Below, piece by piece: positions 1-8,557 of a stretch of DNA of 64,000 nucleotides. The DNA is taken from positions 930,001 to 994,000 of the forward strand of contig NZ_JAIEZN010000002.1 of NCBI RefSeq assembly GCF_020169335.1. The letters are read 5' to 3'. The position numbers and the translations under genes were made by a program. The notes beneath the pieces are model-generated. The model did not search any database. It was not told the origin of the DNA and was given only the letters and a program-made list of their open reading frames with translations. The stretch is from Devosia aquimaris. GTDB lineage: Bacteria > Pseudomonadota > Alphaproteobacteria > Rhizobiales > Devosiaceae. Position 1 is the first letter of the stretch. Every line of letters begins with the position of its first letter.

Positions 1-576
1 GAACAGGCCCGCCGCCAGCGTTGCCACGGTGATGATGTCCTGCGCCTGGCCGAACATCTGGCTCAGGAGGGCATTGCGCCCCGCGGCCTGGCGCCGGGCG
101 CGCTCCAGCCGGTCCTGGTATTCAGCCGATTCAAAATGGACGAGGTCGAGCCGCGCCGCATGGGCCATCAACTCCACGCTGACAGTATTGGAATGCAGCT
201 CGGCCAACACCGAGTCGACCAGGCCGATGATGCGGTTAAGCAGATCCGATCCCAGCACCAGCGCCAGTTCGAGCCCCAACAGCAGCACGATGGTGGTGAG
301 CGCGCCGCTGCCCCACCAGTCGGCAAACGTCGGGCCGGGGGCGGTGAGCCCGGTGAGCCGCACCACTTCGTCCACGATCAGCTTGCCGACATAGAGCATG
401 GCGATCGGCTGCAGAGCCGCGACCAGGCGCAGGCCGATGCTGGCCGCGGTCAACGGCGCGCTGGTCCGCCAGATCTGCGCAATCAGCCGCCCCAGATGGC
501 GGAGATTGTCCAGACGTTCGCGGAAACTGGGAGGCTTTTCGGCAGGGGGCGGACGGCGCCCGGGCAGGTCGGTCAT
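1..576 (-). CDS. ABC exporter membrane domain, N-terminal fragment (runs off the left edge)
   Basis: Reads leftward from an ATG at 574-576 and is still open at base 1, so only the first 192 residues are visible. After a proline-rich cytoplasmic start come hydrophobic segments at about residues 40-65 and 92-110 and the beginning of a third at about 178-192. The stretch FESAEYQDRLERARRQ (about 148-163) resembles the first cytoplasmic coupling loop of exporter-type ABC half-transporters, which usually continue into an ATPase domain. The ATPase part would lie outside the window, so substrate and fusion state cannot be judged. The assignment to the exporter superfamily rests on this loop and the membrane layout only. 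Confidence 0.7.
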   Translation of the reverse strand, partial: MTDLPGRRPPPAEKPPSFRERLDNLRHLGRLIAQIWRTSAPLTAASIGLRLVAALQPIAMLYVGKLIVDEVVRLTGLTAPGPTFADWWGSGALTTIVLLLGLELALVLGSDLLNRIIGLVDSVLAELHSNTVSVELMAHAARLDLVHFESAEYQDRLERARRQAAGRNALLSQMFGQAQDIITVATLAAGLF

Positions 577-704
577 GCCCCAATTGTAGCGTCGCCGGTG
601 ACGGCGCGGAACTAAATTCGGTGCAAGCTTGGCTTGGTTTCAAGCGGGGGCTGCGTTTGCAGGGCTGCCCGGCGACGCGGCGGGCAGCGCGCTCGACACA
701 AGGC

Positions 705-733
705 GTCTCCCTCCCCACCAGGAGGAGGGAGAC
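705..733 (-). terminator. Hairpin downstream of the aldo/keto reductase
   Basis: Perfect 10-bp stem GTCTCCCTCC / GGAGGGAGAC with a 9-nt loop, 9 nt after the stop codon of the minus-strand reductase. There is no T-run, so it may stabilise or attenuate rather than terminate on its own. Confidence 0.5.
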
Positions 734-742
734 AGCTCAGGA

Positions 743-1732
743 TCAATAGCGGTCGAAGGGCTTGGGCTTGTTGCCCATGATCTCTTCGATTTTTGCAGTG
801 ACATCGGCGGTGAGTTTGTCCTTGGACTTGAGCGCCGAGAGATTGTCCACCAGCTGCGCCTTCTTGGACGCGCCCAGGATCACCGTCGAGACATGCGGGT
901 TGCTCAGGCACCACAGCAGGGCCAAATGGTGGATCGGCAGGCCGACGTCCTTGGCCAGGCCTGCCAGCTGGCGGATCTTGTCCAGCTTGGCCTTGCCGGC
1001 TTCGCTGGTCCATTCCTTTTTCAGCCACTCATAGCCAGGCAGGTTGAAGCGGCTGTCCTCGGGGATGCCATCATTGTACTTGCCGGTCAGCGCGCCCGAG
1101 GCGAGCGGCGACCAGATGGTTGTGCCCAGGCCCATCAGGTCATAGAGCGGCAGATAGTCATGTTCGACCTTTTCGCGCACGAAGAGGTTGTACTGCGGCT
1201 GCTCCATCTGCGGGCCGATGAGATTGTTGGCGCGGGCGAAGCCCCAGGCTTCGGTGAGCTGTTGGGCATTCCACTCCGACGTGCCCCAATAGAGGATCTT
1301 CCCCTGGGTCACCAGATTGTGCATGGCCCAGACGGTTTCCTCGATGGGCGTGTCGATGTCGGGGCGATGGCAGAAATAGAGGTCGAGATAGTCCACCTGC
1401 AGGCGCTTGAGCGCGGCATGACAGGCCTCGGTGACATGCTTGCGGCTCAGGCCCTTCTGGGTCGGCTTGCTGCCGCCCCAGAACACCTTGGAGGAGACCG
1501 AAAAACTGTCGCGGCTCCAGCCGAGCTGCTTGAGGGCTGCCCCCATCAGCGCTTCGGATTCGCCGGCCTCATAGCCCTCGGCATTGTCGAAGAAATTGAC
1601 GCCCTCGTCATAGGCCAGGCTCATCAGCGCCAGGGCCTCGTTCTGATCCACCTGCTTTGAGAAGGTGACCCAGCTGCCCAGCGATAGCTCGCTGACCTTG
1701 AGGCCGGATTTGCCCAAGCGACGATATTCCAT
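743..1732 (-). CDS. Aldo/keto reductase, potassium-channel beta-subunit-like
   Basis: A 329-residue NAD(P)H-dependent oxidoreductase of the aldo/keto reductase superfamily, predicted cytosolic (alpha/beta)8 barrel. The catalytic tetrad is visible: Asp49 and Tyr54 (FDNAEGYEAG), Lys82 (SSKVFWGG) and His122 (LYFCHRPD). The segment ILYWGTSEW is typical of the Kv-beta/YghZ branch, which reduces aldehydes such as methylglyoxal; the substrate here is unknown. The start at 1732 is preferred over an upstream in-frame start because AGGAA lies 8 nt before it. It is divergent from the VOC gene at 1890 and shares a 157-bp intergenic region with it. Confidence 0.88.
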   Translation of the reverse strand: MEYRRLGKSGLKVSELSLGSWVTFSKQVDQNEALALMSLAYDEGVNFFDNAEGYEAGESEALMGAALKQLGWSRDSFSVSSKVFWGGSKPTQKGLSRKHVTEACHAALKRLQVDYLDLYFCHRPDIDTPIEETVWAMHNLVTQGKILYWGTSEWNAQQLTEAWGFARANNLIGPQMEQPQYNLFVREKVEHDYLPLYDLMGLGTTIWSPLASGALTGKYNDGIPEDSRFNLPGYEWLKKEWTSEAGKAKLDKIRQLAGLAKDVGLPIHHLALLWCLSNPHVSTVILGASKKAQLVDNLSALKSKDKLTADVTAKIEEIMGNKPKPFDRY

Positions 1733-1889
1733 GACACTGTTCCTGTTGTTTTTTGCGGCCGGGCCGCCAGACAAGCATCGGCATTCGCCGATGAATATTA
1801 TCGTTCATACGATCGCTTTGTGGCGGTGTAAAGTCAGGCGCTGACCAGCGGCGGTGTGCACCGGCAGCGGCAGCGACAGGGAGGGACAC

Positions 1890-2258
1890 ATGCTGGGCGA
1901 AATCGACTCTCATGCCATTCTGGCAGTCAGCGATCTGACGCGGGCGCACCAGTTCTATGTTGACGTGCTGGGGCTGGAGCTTGTGCGCGGCGACGCCCAT
2001 GTGCTGACCCTCAGGACCGGCACCAGCCAGGTGGTGATCTATGTGTCCGAATTTGCCGGCACCAATCGGGCCAACGCGCTGGTCTGGGGCGTCGGGGACA
2101 GGATCGCAACCATCGTCGCTGCGCTCGAGGCGAAAGGCGTCGTGTTCGAGCACTATGAGGGCATGGAGCGGGACGGCGATATCCATGTCGCGGGCGACTG
2201 GCGCGGCGCCTGGTTCAAGGACCCGGACGGCAATATCCTGCACCTGACCAATATCTAG
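1890..2258 (+). CDS. VOC (glyoxalase/bleomycin-resistance fold) protein
   Basis: A 123-residue single-domain member of the vicinal oxygen chelate superfamily. It opens with the usual first beta-alpha-beta unit (HAILAVSDLTRAHQFYVDVL) and ends with WFKDPDGNILHLTNI, the C-terminal metal-site region of glyoxalase-like proteins. Family members bind a divalent metal and act as isomerases, dioxygenases or drug-binding proteins; nothing visible selects among these. The ATG at 1890 follows AGGGAGGGACAC, a strong ribosome-binding site, so the 12 codons of open frame upstream are probably untranslated. It converges on the HAD gene with only 15 bp between. Confidence 0.85.
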   Translation: MLGEIDSHAILAVSDLTRAHQFYVDVLGLELVRGDAHVLTLRTGTSQVVIYVSEFAGTNRANALVWGVGDRIATIVAALEAKGVVFEHYEGMERDGDIHVAGDWRGAWFKDPDGNILHLTNI

Positions 2259-2273
2259 CCGGCGGCGCGGCGC

Positions 2274-2975
2274 TCAGGGGCGTTCGCGCAGGAAGCAGGC
2301 CAGATCGTCGGTGACGTGGTGGACATGCGGGCCCGAGGCCCGGCCCAGTTCCCAGGCTTCCACCTGGTCATGCGCATAGTCTTCGCCGGCCACGACCTGC
2401 ACGGTGGCCATGCCCGCCTCGTGCGGCACAACCAGGTTCTTTTCCAGATCGTCGAACATCACGGCCTTGGCCGGGTCGATGCCATGCAGGGCGAAGAACC
2501 CGTCATAGGCCGCCTTGTGCGGCTTGGGCACGAAGGTCATGGCGCGAATGTCATGCACATGCTCGAAAAGATCGCCGCCGCCCAGTTTCGCCAGCACGGA
2601 GCGCGCATGGCCGGTATCACCATTGGTAAGGATGAACTTGCGGCCCGGCAGGTCGCGGATGGCGTCGACGAGATCGGGATGGGGGATCACGGGCGAATAG
2701 TCGATGGCATGCACGGTGGACAGGAAATGGTCCGGATCGACCTTGTGCTGGCTCATCAGCCCGTTCAGCGTTGTGCCGAAATCGCGGTAATAGGTCTTCT
2801 GCAGGCTGCGCGCGTCCTCGAAGGTGAGCTGCGTCAGCTCCATCACATAATGGGTGATGCGCACGTCGATCTGCGCGAACAGGTTGCAGCTGCGCGGATA
2901 GAGCGTGTTGTCGAGGTCAAACACCCAGTCGGTGACGTGGCTGAGGCTGGGGCGCGCGGGCGAGAATGCGTTCAT
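2274..2975 (-). CDS. HAD-superfamily pyrimidine 5'-nucleotidase
   Basis: A 233-residue haloacid-dehalogenase-fold phosphatase. Motif I is DLDNTLYP (nucleophile Asp20, acid/base Asp22), motif II is LTNGD (Thr117-Asn118), motif III includes the lysine of PKPHK (about 151-154) and motif IV is MFDD (Asp175-Asp176). The DLDNTLYP form is characteristic of the pyrimidine 5'-nucleotidase/SdtA-like branch, which dephosphorylates UMP and CMP. It stands alone on the minus strand with no obvious operon partner. The general phosphatase function is secure; the substrate is inferred from the subfamily. Confidence 0.85.
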   Translation of the reverse strand: MNAFSPARPSLSHVTDWVFDLDNTLYPRSCNLFAQIDVRITHYVMELTQLTFEDARSLQKTYYRDFGTTLNGLMSQHKVDPDHFLSTVHAIDYSPVIPHPDLVDAIRDLPGRKFILTNGDTGHARSVLAKLGGGDLFEHVHDIRAMTFVPKPHKAAYDGFFALHGIDPAKAVMFDDLEKNLVVPHEAGMATVQVVAGEDYAHDQVEAWELGRASGPHVHHVTDDLACFLRERP

Positions 2976-3023
2976 GCCGACACTCTAGCGCAGACTTGGT
3001 GAAAATTCACCCAACAAGGCAGT

Positions 3024-3052
3024 GAGGGAGCGGCGCCCGGCGCCGCTCCCTC
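3024..3052 (-). terminator. Strong hairpin after the secreted-protein gene
   Basis: Perfect 13-bp stem GAGGGAGCGGCGC / GCGCCGCTCCCTC with a 3-nt loop, 5 nt beyond the stop codon of the minus-strand gene ending at 3058. No U-tract follows, so it is a terminator-like or 3'-protecting element. Confidence 0.55.
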
Positions 3053-3057
3053 GGGGA

Positions 3058-4305
3058 TTACTCGGCAGCGGCGGTATTGGCCCCGACAGCCAGGCCCAGC
3101 GCGCTGATCAGTCCAGCCGGGTTCGCTGCGGCAGCTGCCAGCACCAGGATGGACGTCGGCTGCGGCGGCGCAACGCGCACTTCCAGGCTCTGCGGATCAT
3201 CCAGGAACGCCGAGACCGGCGGCACCACCAGATCGGCCAGGGGCGGAATGCCGCTCTCGGCAATGATGCTGGGCAGCATGGACTTGAGGCCCGCAACGAA
3301 GGTGGCGCGGTCTGCGCCCGACTGCGACGCAAAGAAGTCCAGCAGCTTGCCGGCCAGCGACGCATCGTCGTAGCGCACCTTGGCGCTGACCACCGAGACG
3401 CCCTGCATGATGGCCATCGAGCTCATCATCTGCGCCTGAGCCAGTTCCTCGGCCGTCTGGCCTTCGGCTGGCATGGTGGCCTGCATGGCATAGATCTGGT
3501 CGAGCACGGCGGGCGTCAGGCCCGTCACGTCGGCAGAGATGTCCAGCGAACCAACGTCGGCAAAGTCGAGCAGGAAGGAGCTCAGCACCATATGGCCATC
3601 GGCCATCGACCAGGTCAGATCCTGCGTGATGTCACCCGCGATAGTGGTCAGACCCAGGGCCTCGATGACGGCGCCGGCCTGCGGATCTTCCTCGCTGACG
3701 GTGCTCAGATCCAGCGAAATGCCGGTGATGGCCATCGTGGAGGAAAGCTCGGTCAGCGCGCCGCTGCCCTGTTCGGGCGTGAAGGTCGAGCTCGCTTCCA
3801 TGGACTCGATCGAGAACACTTCCTCGCCGTCGCGGGTCACCGAGACGGGGCCCGTGCTGATCGACTGCACCAGCTGAAGCAGCGCTTCGGCCGGCACGGT
3901 CTCGCCGCCCGGAATGTAGAGCCCGTCGATGCGCGCATCGGCCAGGGTCAGGTGGCCAACCGGATCGGACGCAAAATCGGTGTCGATGTCGGGAATGGTG
4001 ACCGACTCGGCGGTGTAGCTGCCGTCGGCGCCTTCGGCGACGCCCGAGAACGTGATCTCGGTGTCAAAGGTCATCGGTTCCATGTCGGAGGGGGCCGCGA
4101 TCAGGCCGATGGTGATGCCATCAACGGTCACGGTGTCGCCATCGAGCGTGGCGGGACCAAACTTCAGGTCGTAGCCAACGGTCTTGTAGACCTCGGCCAC
4201 GCGGTCAACAAAGGCCTGGGCTTCCAGCGCCTGGGCCTGGCCCATGAGCACGGCAGTGGCCACGCCGCTCAGCAGCAGCAGGCTGGTCGTCTTGGTGATC
4301 CTCAT
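3058..4305 (-). CDS. Secreted protein of unknown family
   Basis: About 415 residues with a clear Sec signal peptide (MRITKTTSLLLLSGVATAVL, cleavage expected after QAQA or QALE). The mature part is acidic, poor in cysteine and rich in short beta-strand-like stretches, suggesting a periplasmic beta-rich protein. I do not recognise a domain. Two in-frame ATGs lie 6 nt apart; the second (4303-4305) is chosen because GGAG abuts the first and is 6 nt from the second. It is monocistronic: strong hairpin downstream, ilvA 200 bp upstream. Resemblance to proteins from related Hyphomicrobiales is likely but cannot be checked here. Confidence 0.8.
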   Translation of the reverse strand: MRITKTTSLLLLSGVATAVLMGQAQALEAQAFVDRVAEVYKTVGYDLKFGPATLDGDTVTVDGITIGLIAAPSDMEPMTFDTEITFSGVAEGADGSYTAESVTIPDIDTDFASDPVGHLTLADARIDGLYIPGGETVPAEALLQLVQSISTGPVSVTRDGEEVFSIESMEASSTFTPEQGSGALTELSSTMAITGISLDLSTVSEEDPQAGAVIEALGLTTIAGDITQDLTWSMADGHMVLSSFLLDFADVGSLDISADVTGLTPAVLDQIYAMQATMPAEGQTAEELAQAQMMSSMAIMQGVSVVSAKVRYDDASLAGKLLDFFASQSGADRATFVAGLKSMLPSIIAESGIPPLADLVVPPVSAFLDDPQSLEVRVAPPQPTSILVLAAAAANPAGLISALGLAVGANTAAAE

Positions 4306-4509
4306 CGTCATCTCCGGCGTGTTGTTGTCTATTGTTGTGTCGGGTTAGGCGGTGCATCCGCAGCGGACGGAGCCTGTTGGCGCAAGAAAGCCGCTTAGGC
4401 CCTGATATGCAACGGAAATTGGCCACATTGGGGCCGGTCCATCCTAGTGATCGTTTATTTCATCTTAACGACCCTTTTGGGCCGCCGCATCCCCCCCCGC
4501 AGCGGCGCC

Positions 4510-6018
4510 TCAAAGGAATTGGCGATAGGCCGGATTGTCGGTTTCCTCCCAATAGGGAAAGCCGATGGCATCGATATGCTCGATGAAGTCGGCACGGGTG
4601 CGCAGCGGCACCTGCACGCCCACCAGCACACGGCCATAGTCGGCACCATGGTTGCGATAGTGGAACAGCGAAATGTTCCACTCGTCCTTGAGCCCCTCGA
4701 GAAACTTGAGCAGCGCGCCTGGCCGTTCGGGGAACTGGAAGCGATAGACCACCTCGTCATCCAGATTGGCCACGCGCCCGCCCACCATGTAGCGGACATG
4801 CAATTTGGCCACCTCATTGTCGGTAAGGTCGATCACCTTGAGGCCATTGTCCTCGAGCAGGGCGATGATCTCGTGTTTCTCGGCGTCGCCGCGCGTCAGC
4901 TTGACGCCGACAAAGATCTTGGCGGTTTCGCCCGGCGCAAAGCGATAGTTGAACTCGGTGATCGAGCGCTGACCGAGCAGGCGGATAAAGGCGCGATAGC
5001 TGCCGGGACGCTCGGGGATTTCCACGGCCAGCAGAGCCTCGGCGCGTTCGCCGATCTCGGCCCGCTCGGCCACATAGCGCAGCCGGTCGAAATTGACATT
5101 GGCGCCTGAATTGATGGCGATCAGCGCGCCTTGCGGCGCCGCGCCCAGCTCAACCTGGCGGCGCAGCCCGGCCAGCGCCAAGGCCCCGGCCGGTTCGGCG
5201 ATGGCGCGGTGATCGTCAAAGATGTCCTTGATGGCAGCACAGATCTCGTCGGCCGTGACGGTGACGATATCGTCGAGCAACTCGCGGCAGATGCGGAAGG
5301 TCTCGTCACCCACCTGGCGCACCGCCACGCCATCGGCAAACAGCCCCACCTGATCGAGCGCCACCGGATGGCCAGCAGCAATCGCGGCCTTCATGCTGGC
5401 CGCTTCCTCCGGTTCGACGCCGATCACTCGGATGTCGGGACGCAGGAATTTGACAAAGGCTGCAATGCCGGCGGCAAGTCCGCCGCCGCCGACAGGCACA
5501 TAGATGGCGCCGATGGGCCCGGGATGCTGGCGCAGCAGCTCCATGCCGATGGTGCCCTGGCCGGCAATGACATCGGGATCGTCGAACGGATGCACCACCA
5601 CATAGCCATGCTTGTCTGCCAGCGCCGCGGCATGGGCGCGGGCGGCGTCAAAGCCATCGCCGAACAGCACCACCTCGCCGCCGCGCTTGCGCACGGCATT
5701 GATCTTGATCACGGGCGTGGTGGTGGGCATCACCACGATGGCGCGAATGCCCAGGCGATGGGCCGACAGCGCCACGCCCTGGGCATGGTTGCCGGCCGAG
5801 GCGCAGATTACCCCACGCGCCCGTTCCTCGGGGTTGAGCTGGGCAATACGGTTGTGTGCGCCGCGAATCTTGAAGGAGAAGACCGGCTGCATGTCCTCGC
5901 GCTTGAGCAGCACCTCGACGCCCAGCCGGGCCGACAGCAGGGGCATGGCGTCAAGCGGGGTTTCCTCGGCAACTTCATAGACCGACGAGGTCAGGATGCG
6001 GCGAACATAATCCTGCAT
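4510..6018 (-). CDS. ilvA: Threonine ammonia-lyase, biosynthetic (isoleucine pathway)
   Basis: A 502-residue PLP enzyme converting L-threonine to 2-oxobutanoate plus ammonia, the first committed step to isoleucine. The PLP lysine is Lys50 in FSFKIRGAHN, the substrate loop is SAGNHAQG (74-81) and the phosphate-binding glycine loop is GGGG (177-180). The C-terminal third holds two ACT-like repeats (around EIPERPGSYRAFIRLLG and QFPERPGALLKFLEGL), as in the feedback-inhibited long form; the short catabolic form lacks them. The ATG at 6018 has GGAG 8 nt upstream; a GTG 9 nt earlier overlaps that site and is less likely. Confidence 0.93.
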   Translation of the reverse strand: MQDYVRRILTSSVYEVAEETPLDAMPLLSARLGVEVLLKREDMQPVFSFKIRGAHNRIAQLNPEERARGVICASAGNHAQGVALSAHRLGIRAIVVMPTTTPVIKINAVRKRGGEVVLFGDGFDAARAHAAALADKHGYVVVHPFDDPDVIAGQGTIGMELLRQHPGPIGAIYVPVGGGGLAAGIAAFVKFLRPDIRVIGVEPEEAASMKAAIAAGHPVALDQVGLFADGVAVRQVGDETFRICRELLDDIVTVTADEICAAIKDIFDDHRAIAEPAGALALAGLRRQVELGAAPQGALIAINSGANVNFDRLRYVAERAEIGERAEALLAVEIPERPGSYRAFIRLLGQRSITEFNYRFAPGETAKIFVGVKLTRGDAEKHEIIALLEDNGLKVIDLTDNEVAKLHVRYMVGGRVANLDDEVVYRFQFPERPGALLKFLEGLKDEWNISLFHYRNHGADYGRVLVGVQVPLRTRADFIEHIDAIGFPYWEETDNPAYRQFL

Positions 6019-6239
6019 TTCAGGCACTCCATTTGCTCGCGGAGCAACGCCCTTGGCGCCGATTTGTCAACGGTGCCGACTGACCTCTGGCGTGCGCGCC
6101 GCCTGACTGCCCGGCGGCACTATCGTGCTGACAGCATGTGTCATTGGGCCAGTGCACATGGAGCGGGTGCGGCGGCAGGCATTGGGCGGCGTGACCACGA
6201 CGCCCAGGAAGCCACCTCAAAAAACATGGCTGATCTTCC

Positions 6240-6257
6240 CAATCAAACGATTGATTG
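6240..6257. promoter_or_regulatory. Putative TetR operator CAATCAA-N4-TTGATTG
   Basis: Perfect 7-bp inverted repeat around ACGA, 42 bp upstream of the regulator start at 6300. Its right arm contains TTGATT (6251-6256), which with TAGATG (6274-6279, 17-bp spacer) forms a plausible sigma-70 promoter. Binding here would block transcription, the usual autoregulation of TetR-pump operons. Confidence 0.6.
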
Positions 6258-6299
6258 AGAATTGGGATGGGTGTAGATGCTCGATCAGGAGAGACAAGC

Positions 6300-6932
6300 A
6301 TGCACCAGGATCAACCCTGTCCCTTTCCGGGCAAGCGGGAGAGTGGCGACGAACGTCGCCTGGCGATTGCCGCCGCCGCCCGCGCAATCATCTTTGAAGT
6401 GGGACTGGAAGGCCTGCGCACGCGCGACATTGCCGCGCGTGTGGGCATCAATATTGCGACGCTGCACTATCATGTGCCCACCAAGGAAGCCCTGGTTGCT
6501 CTTGTGGCTGACAGCCTGCGCCAAGAGTTCAAGGCCCAGGCACAGCGCAACACCCGTGCCGGCCGCTCTCCGCTCGAACAGCTGCGGCTCGAATTCGTCG
6601 ATTTCCATGAATCCGTCCACGACACGCCCGAGCTCATCGTGGTGCTGAGCGCGCTGATCGAGAAAGGCCGGCGCGACCCGGCTATCGGCGCCATCATGAC
6701 ACCGCTCTACGATTATTGGCGGCTGCAGTTTGTCGACATTTTCCGCCGGGGCGTCAGTGATGGGACATTCCGACCCGACCTCGATCCCCATGCGGCGGCC
6801 CTGATCACCACCGGCGCGCTGTCGGACTATTCGCGCCAGTGGACCTCCTTCCGTGCATCCTATGAGCAGCTCACCGCTGAACTGGAGCGCGCCTTCATCG
6901 CCAATCCCTCCCTATCCAAGGACCCTTCGTGA
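6300..6932 (+). CDS. TetR/AcrR-family transcriptional repressor
   Basis: A 210-residue one-component regulator. The N-terminal DNA-binding domain has its helix-turn-helix at about residues 40-59 (TRDIAARVGINIATLHYHV), followed by a helical ligand-binding domain with little sequence conservation. The ATG at 6300 is chosen because GGAGAG precedes it at good distance; a TTG 15 codons upstream would place translation across the operator. It is followed directly by the MFS pump: its TGA ends at 6932 and the pump ATG is the next base. It therefore most likely represses its own promoter and the pump until a toxic ligand binds. The ligand is unknown. Confidence 0.88.
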   Translation: MHQDQPCPFPGKRESGDERRLAIAAAARAIIFEVGLEGLRTRDIAARVGINIATLHYHVPTKEALVALVADSLRQEFKAQAQRNTRAGRSPLEQLRLEFVDFHESVHDTPELIVVLSALIEKGRRDPAIGAIMTPLYDYWRLQFVDIFRRGVSDGTFRPDLDPHAAALITTGALSDYSRQWTSFRASYEQLTAELERAFIANPSLSKDPS

Positions 6933-8429
6933 ATGTCTGCTTCCCACGCTCCCGATGCGGCGACGGCAGCACCTGATCCGCGCCGCTGGCCGGCCCTGTT
7001 CGTGCTGCTCATTGCCAATTTCATGAACCTGATCGACGTCACCATCGTCAATGTTGCGCTGCCGTCGATGCGCACCGGCCTGAACGCCACCGACAACCAG
7101 ATCGAATGGGTGGTCGCGGCGTATATTCTGGCCTTCGCCCTGGGCCTGCTGCCCTTCGGGCGCTTGGGCGACATCCTGGGCCGCACGCGCCTGTTCCTGT
7201 GGGGCGTTGCCGGCTTCACCGCCGCGTCGGCGCTCTGTGGCCTCTCGCCCAATATCGAATTCCTGATCTTTGCCCGCGTGGTCCAGGGCCTGGCAGGCGC
7301 CATGATGACGCCGCAGGTGCTGGCGATCGCCACGGTGACCTTCCCGCCCCATGAGCGCGGCCAGGCCTTCTCGCTGTTCGGCCTCTCGGCCGGCCTGGCC
7401 TCGGTCTGCGGCCCCATCCTGGGCGGCATACTGGTCTCGGCCAATCTGTTCGGCATGCAGTGGCAGCCGATCTTTCTGGTCAATATCCCCATCGGCATCG
7501 CGGCCGTGGTGGCCGGCTGGTTCCTGATCCCGCGCCTGCCGGGCCATGCCGCACTGCGCAATGACTATGTCGGCATTCTGCTGTTCGGTGCCGGCATCCT
7601 GGCGGTGGTGTTCCCCATCATCGAAGGCCGCGCCTATGGCTGGCCGGCCTGGGCCTTCGCCATGATCGCGGCAGGCCTGGTGCTGCTGGGCCTGTTTGTG
7701 CTCTGGACGCGCCATCGCGCCCATCAGGGCCAGTCGCAGCTGCTCAACTTTGACCTCATCACCAATCGCCAGTTCATGTTCGGCGCCTTTGTCACCACCG
7801 TTTTTGCCTCGGGCATTCCCGGCATGTTCATGGTGATCTCGCTGCTGCTGCAGGGTGGCTTTGCCTTCACGCCGCTGGAATCGGGCCTGACCAACACGCC
7901 CTTCTCGGTCGGCGTTCTGGTCGCCTCGGCCATTGCCGGCCGCTTCGGCGCCCACTATCTGCGGGCGCGCCTGGCTACCTCCGGCGCGTTGCTGGTGATC
8001 GGCATTGGCTGGCTGAACCTTTATGTCTCCGGCGTCACCGACAGCATTGACCATTGGGCCTTCCTGCCGCCGCTGCTGATCGCTGGCGTGGGCCTGGGTC
8101 TGGGCTTTTCCTCGCTGTTCCAGCTGGTGTTGTCCAATGTGCCGCCGCGCGATGCGGGTGCCGGCTCGGGCTCGCTGCAGGCTTTCCAGCAGGTTGGCGG
8201 CGCCCTGGGCGTGGCCATCATCGGCGAGCTGTTCTTCGGCCATCTCGGCGCGGCCATGGCAACCGGCTCTGCCCCTCATGCCGCCTTCGCCGGCGCGGCC
8301 AGCACGGCACTGTGGTATGTCATCGGCAGCTTCACCGTGGTGTTCCTGCTCTCGCCGCTGTTCCGCCGCAACCCCGGCCATGGCCAGCGTCCAGCCGCTG
8401 CTGCCCCGGCCGTGGTGCTCGAACACTGA
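6933..8429 (+). CDS. DHA2-type MFS multidrug efflux transporter
   Basis: A 498-residue inner-membrane protein with about 14 predicted membrane segments, matching the drug:H+ antiporter-2 (EmrB/QacA) family. TM1 contains LIDVTIVNVALPSM, a near-diagnostic DHA2 sequence, and the loop after TM2 carries motif A as GRLGDILGRTR. Motif C-like glycines occur around LFGLSAGLASVCGPILGG. No membrane-fusion partner gene (emrA-like) is adjacent, so it probably works as a single-component pump. It is co-transcribed with the TetR gene (0-bp spacing) and ends at a strong terminator. The substrate spectrum is unknown. Confidence 0.9.
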   Translation: MSASHAPDAATAAPDPRRWPALFVLLIANFMNLIDVTIVNVALPSMRTGLNATDNQIEWVVAAYILAFALGLLPFGRLGDILGRTRLFLWGVAGFTAASALCGLSPNIEFLIFARVVQGLAGAMMTPQVLAIATVTFPPHERGQAFSLFGLSAGLASVCGPILGGILVSANLFGMQWQPIFLVNIPIGIAAVVAGWFLIPRLPGHAALRNDYVGILLFGAGILAVVFPIIEGRAYGWPAWAFAMIAAGLVLLGLFVLWTRHRAHQGQSQLLNFDLITNRQFMFGAFVTTVFASGIPGMFMVISLLLQGGFAFTPLESGLTNTPFSVGVLVASAIAGRFGAHYLRARLATSGALLVIGIGWLNLYVSGVTDSIDHWAFLPPLLIAGVGLGLGFSSLFQLVLSNVPPRDAGAGSGSLQAFQQVGGALGVAIIGELFFGHLGAAMATGSAPHAAFAGAASTALWYVIGSFTVVFLLSPLFRRNPGHGQRPAAAAPAVVLEH

Positions 8430-8451
8430 TTGGTGCCAAAGGCAAGCGAAA

Positions 8452-8478
8452 GGGCCGCCAGCCATGGCGGCCCTTTTT
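8452..8478 (+). terminator. Rho-independent terminator of the TetR-MFS operon
   Basis: Stem GGGCCGCC / GGCGGCCC (8 bp, 6-nt loop) followed directly by TTTTT and more T-rich sequence, 22 bp after the pump stop codon. Confidence 0.9.
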
Positions 8479-8512
8479 GTTTGGCGCAACGACAGACACG
8501 AGCTGCAAAGAA

Positions 8513-8537
8513 AAAGGCCGCCCCGTGGGCGGCCTTT
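8513..8537 (-). terminator. Rho-independent terminator of argB
   Basis: Perfect 11-bp stem AAAGGCCGCCC / GGGCGGCCTTT with a 3-nt loop; on the minus strand the arm runs into CTTTTTCTTT. It lies 20 bp after the argB stop and sits back to back with the pump terminator. Confidence 0.85.
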
Positions 8538-8557
8538 GATGGGGCTGGGGTATCGTC

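Noticed and set aside
1800..1813. ATCGT-TCAT-ACGAT dyad in the reductase/VOC intergenic region
   Set aside because: Arms of 5 bp are too short to distinguish from chance, and no regulator gene is adjacent.
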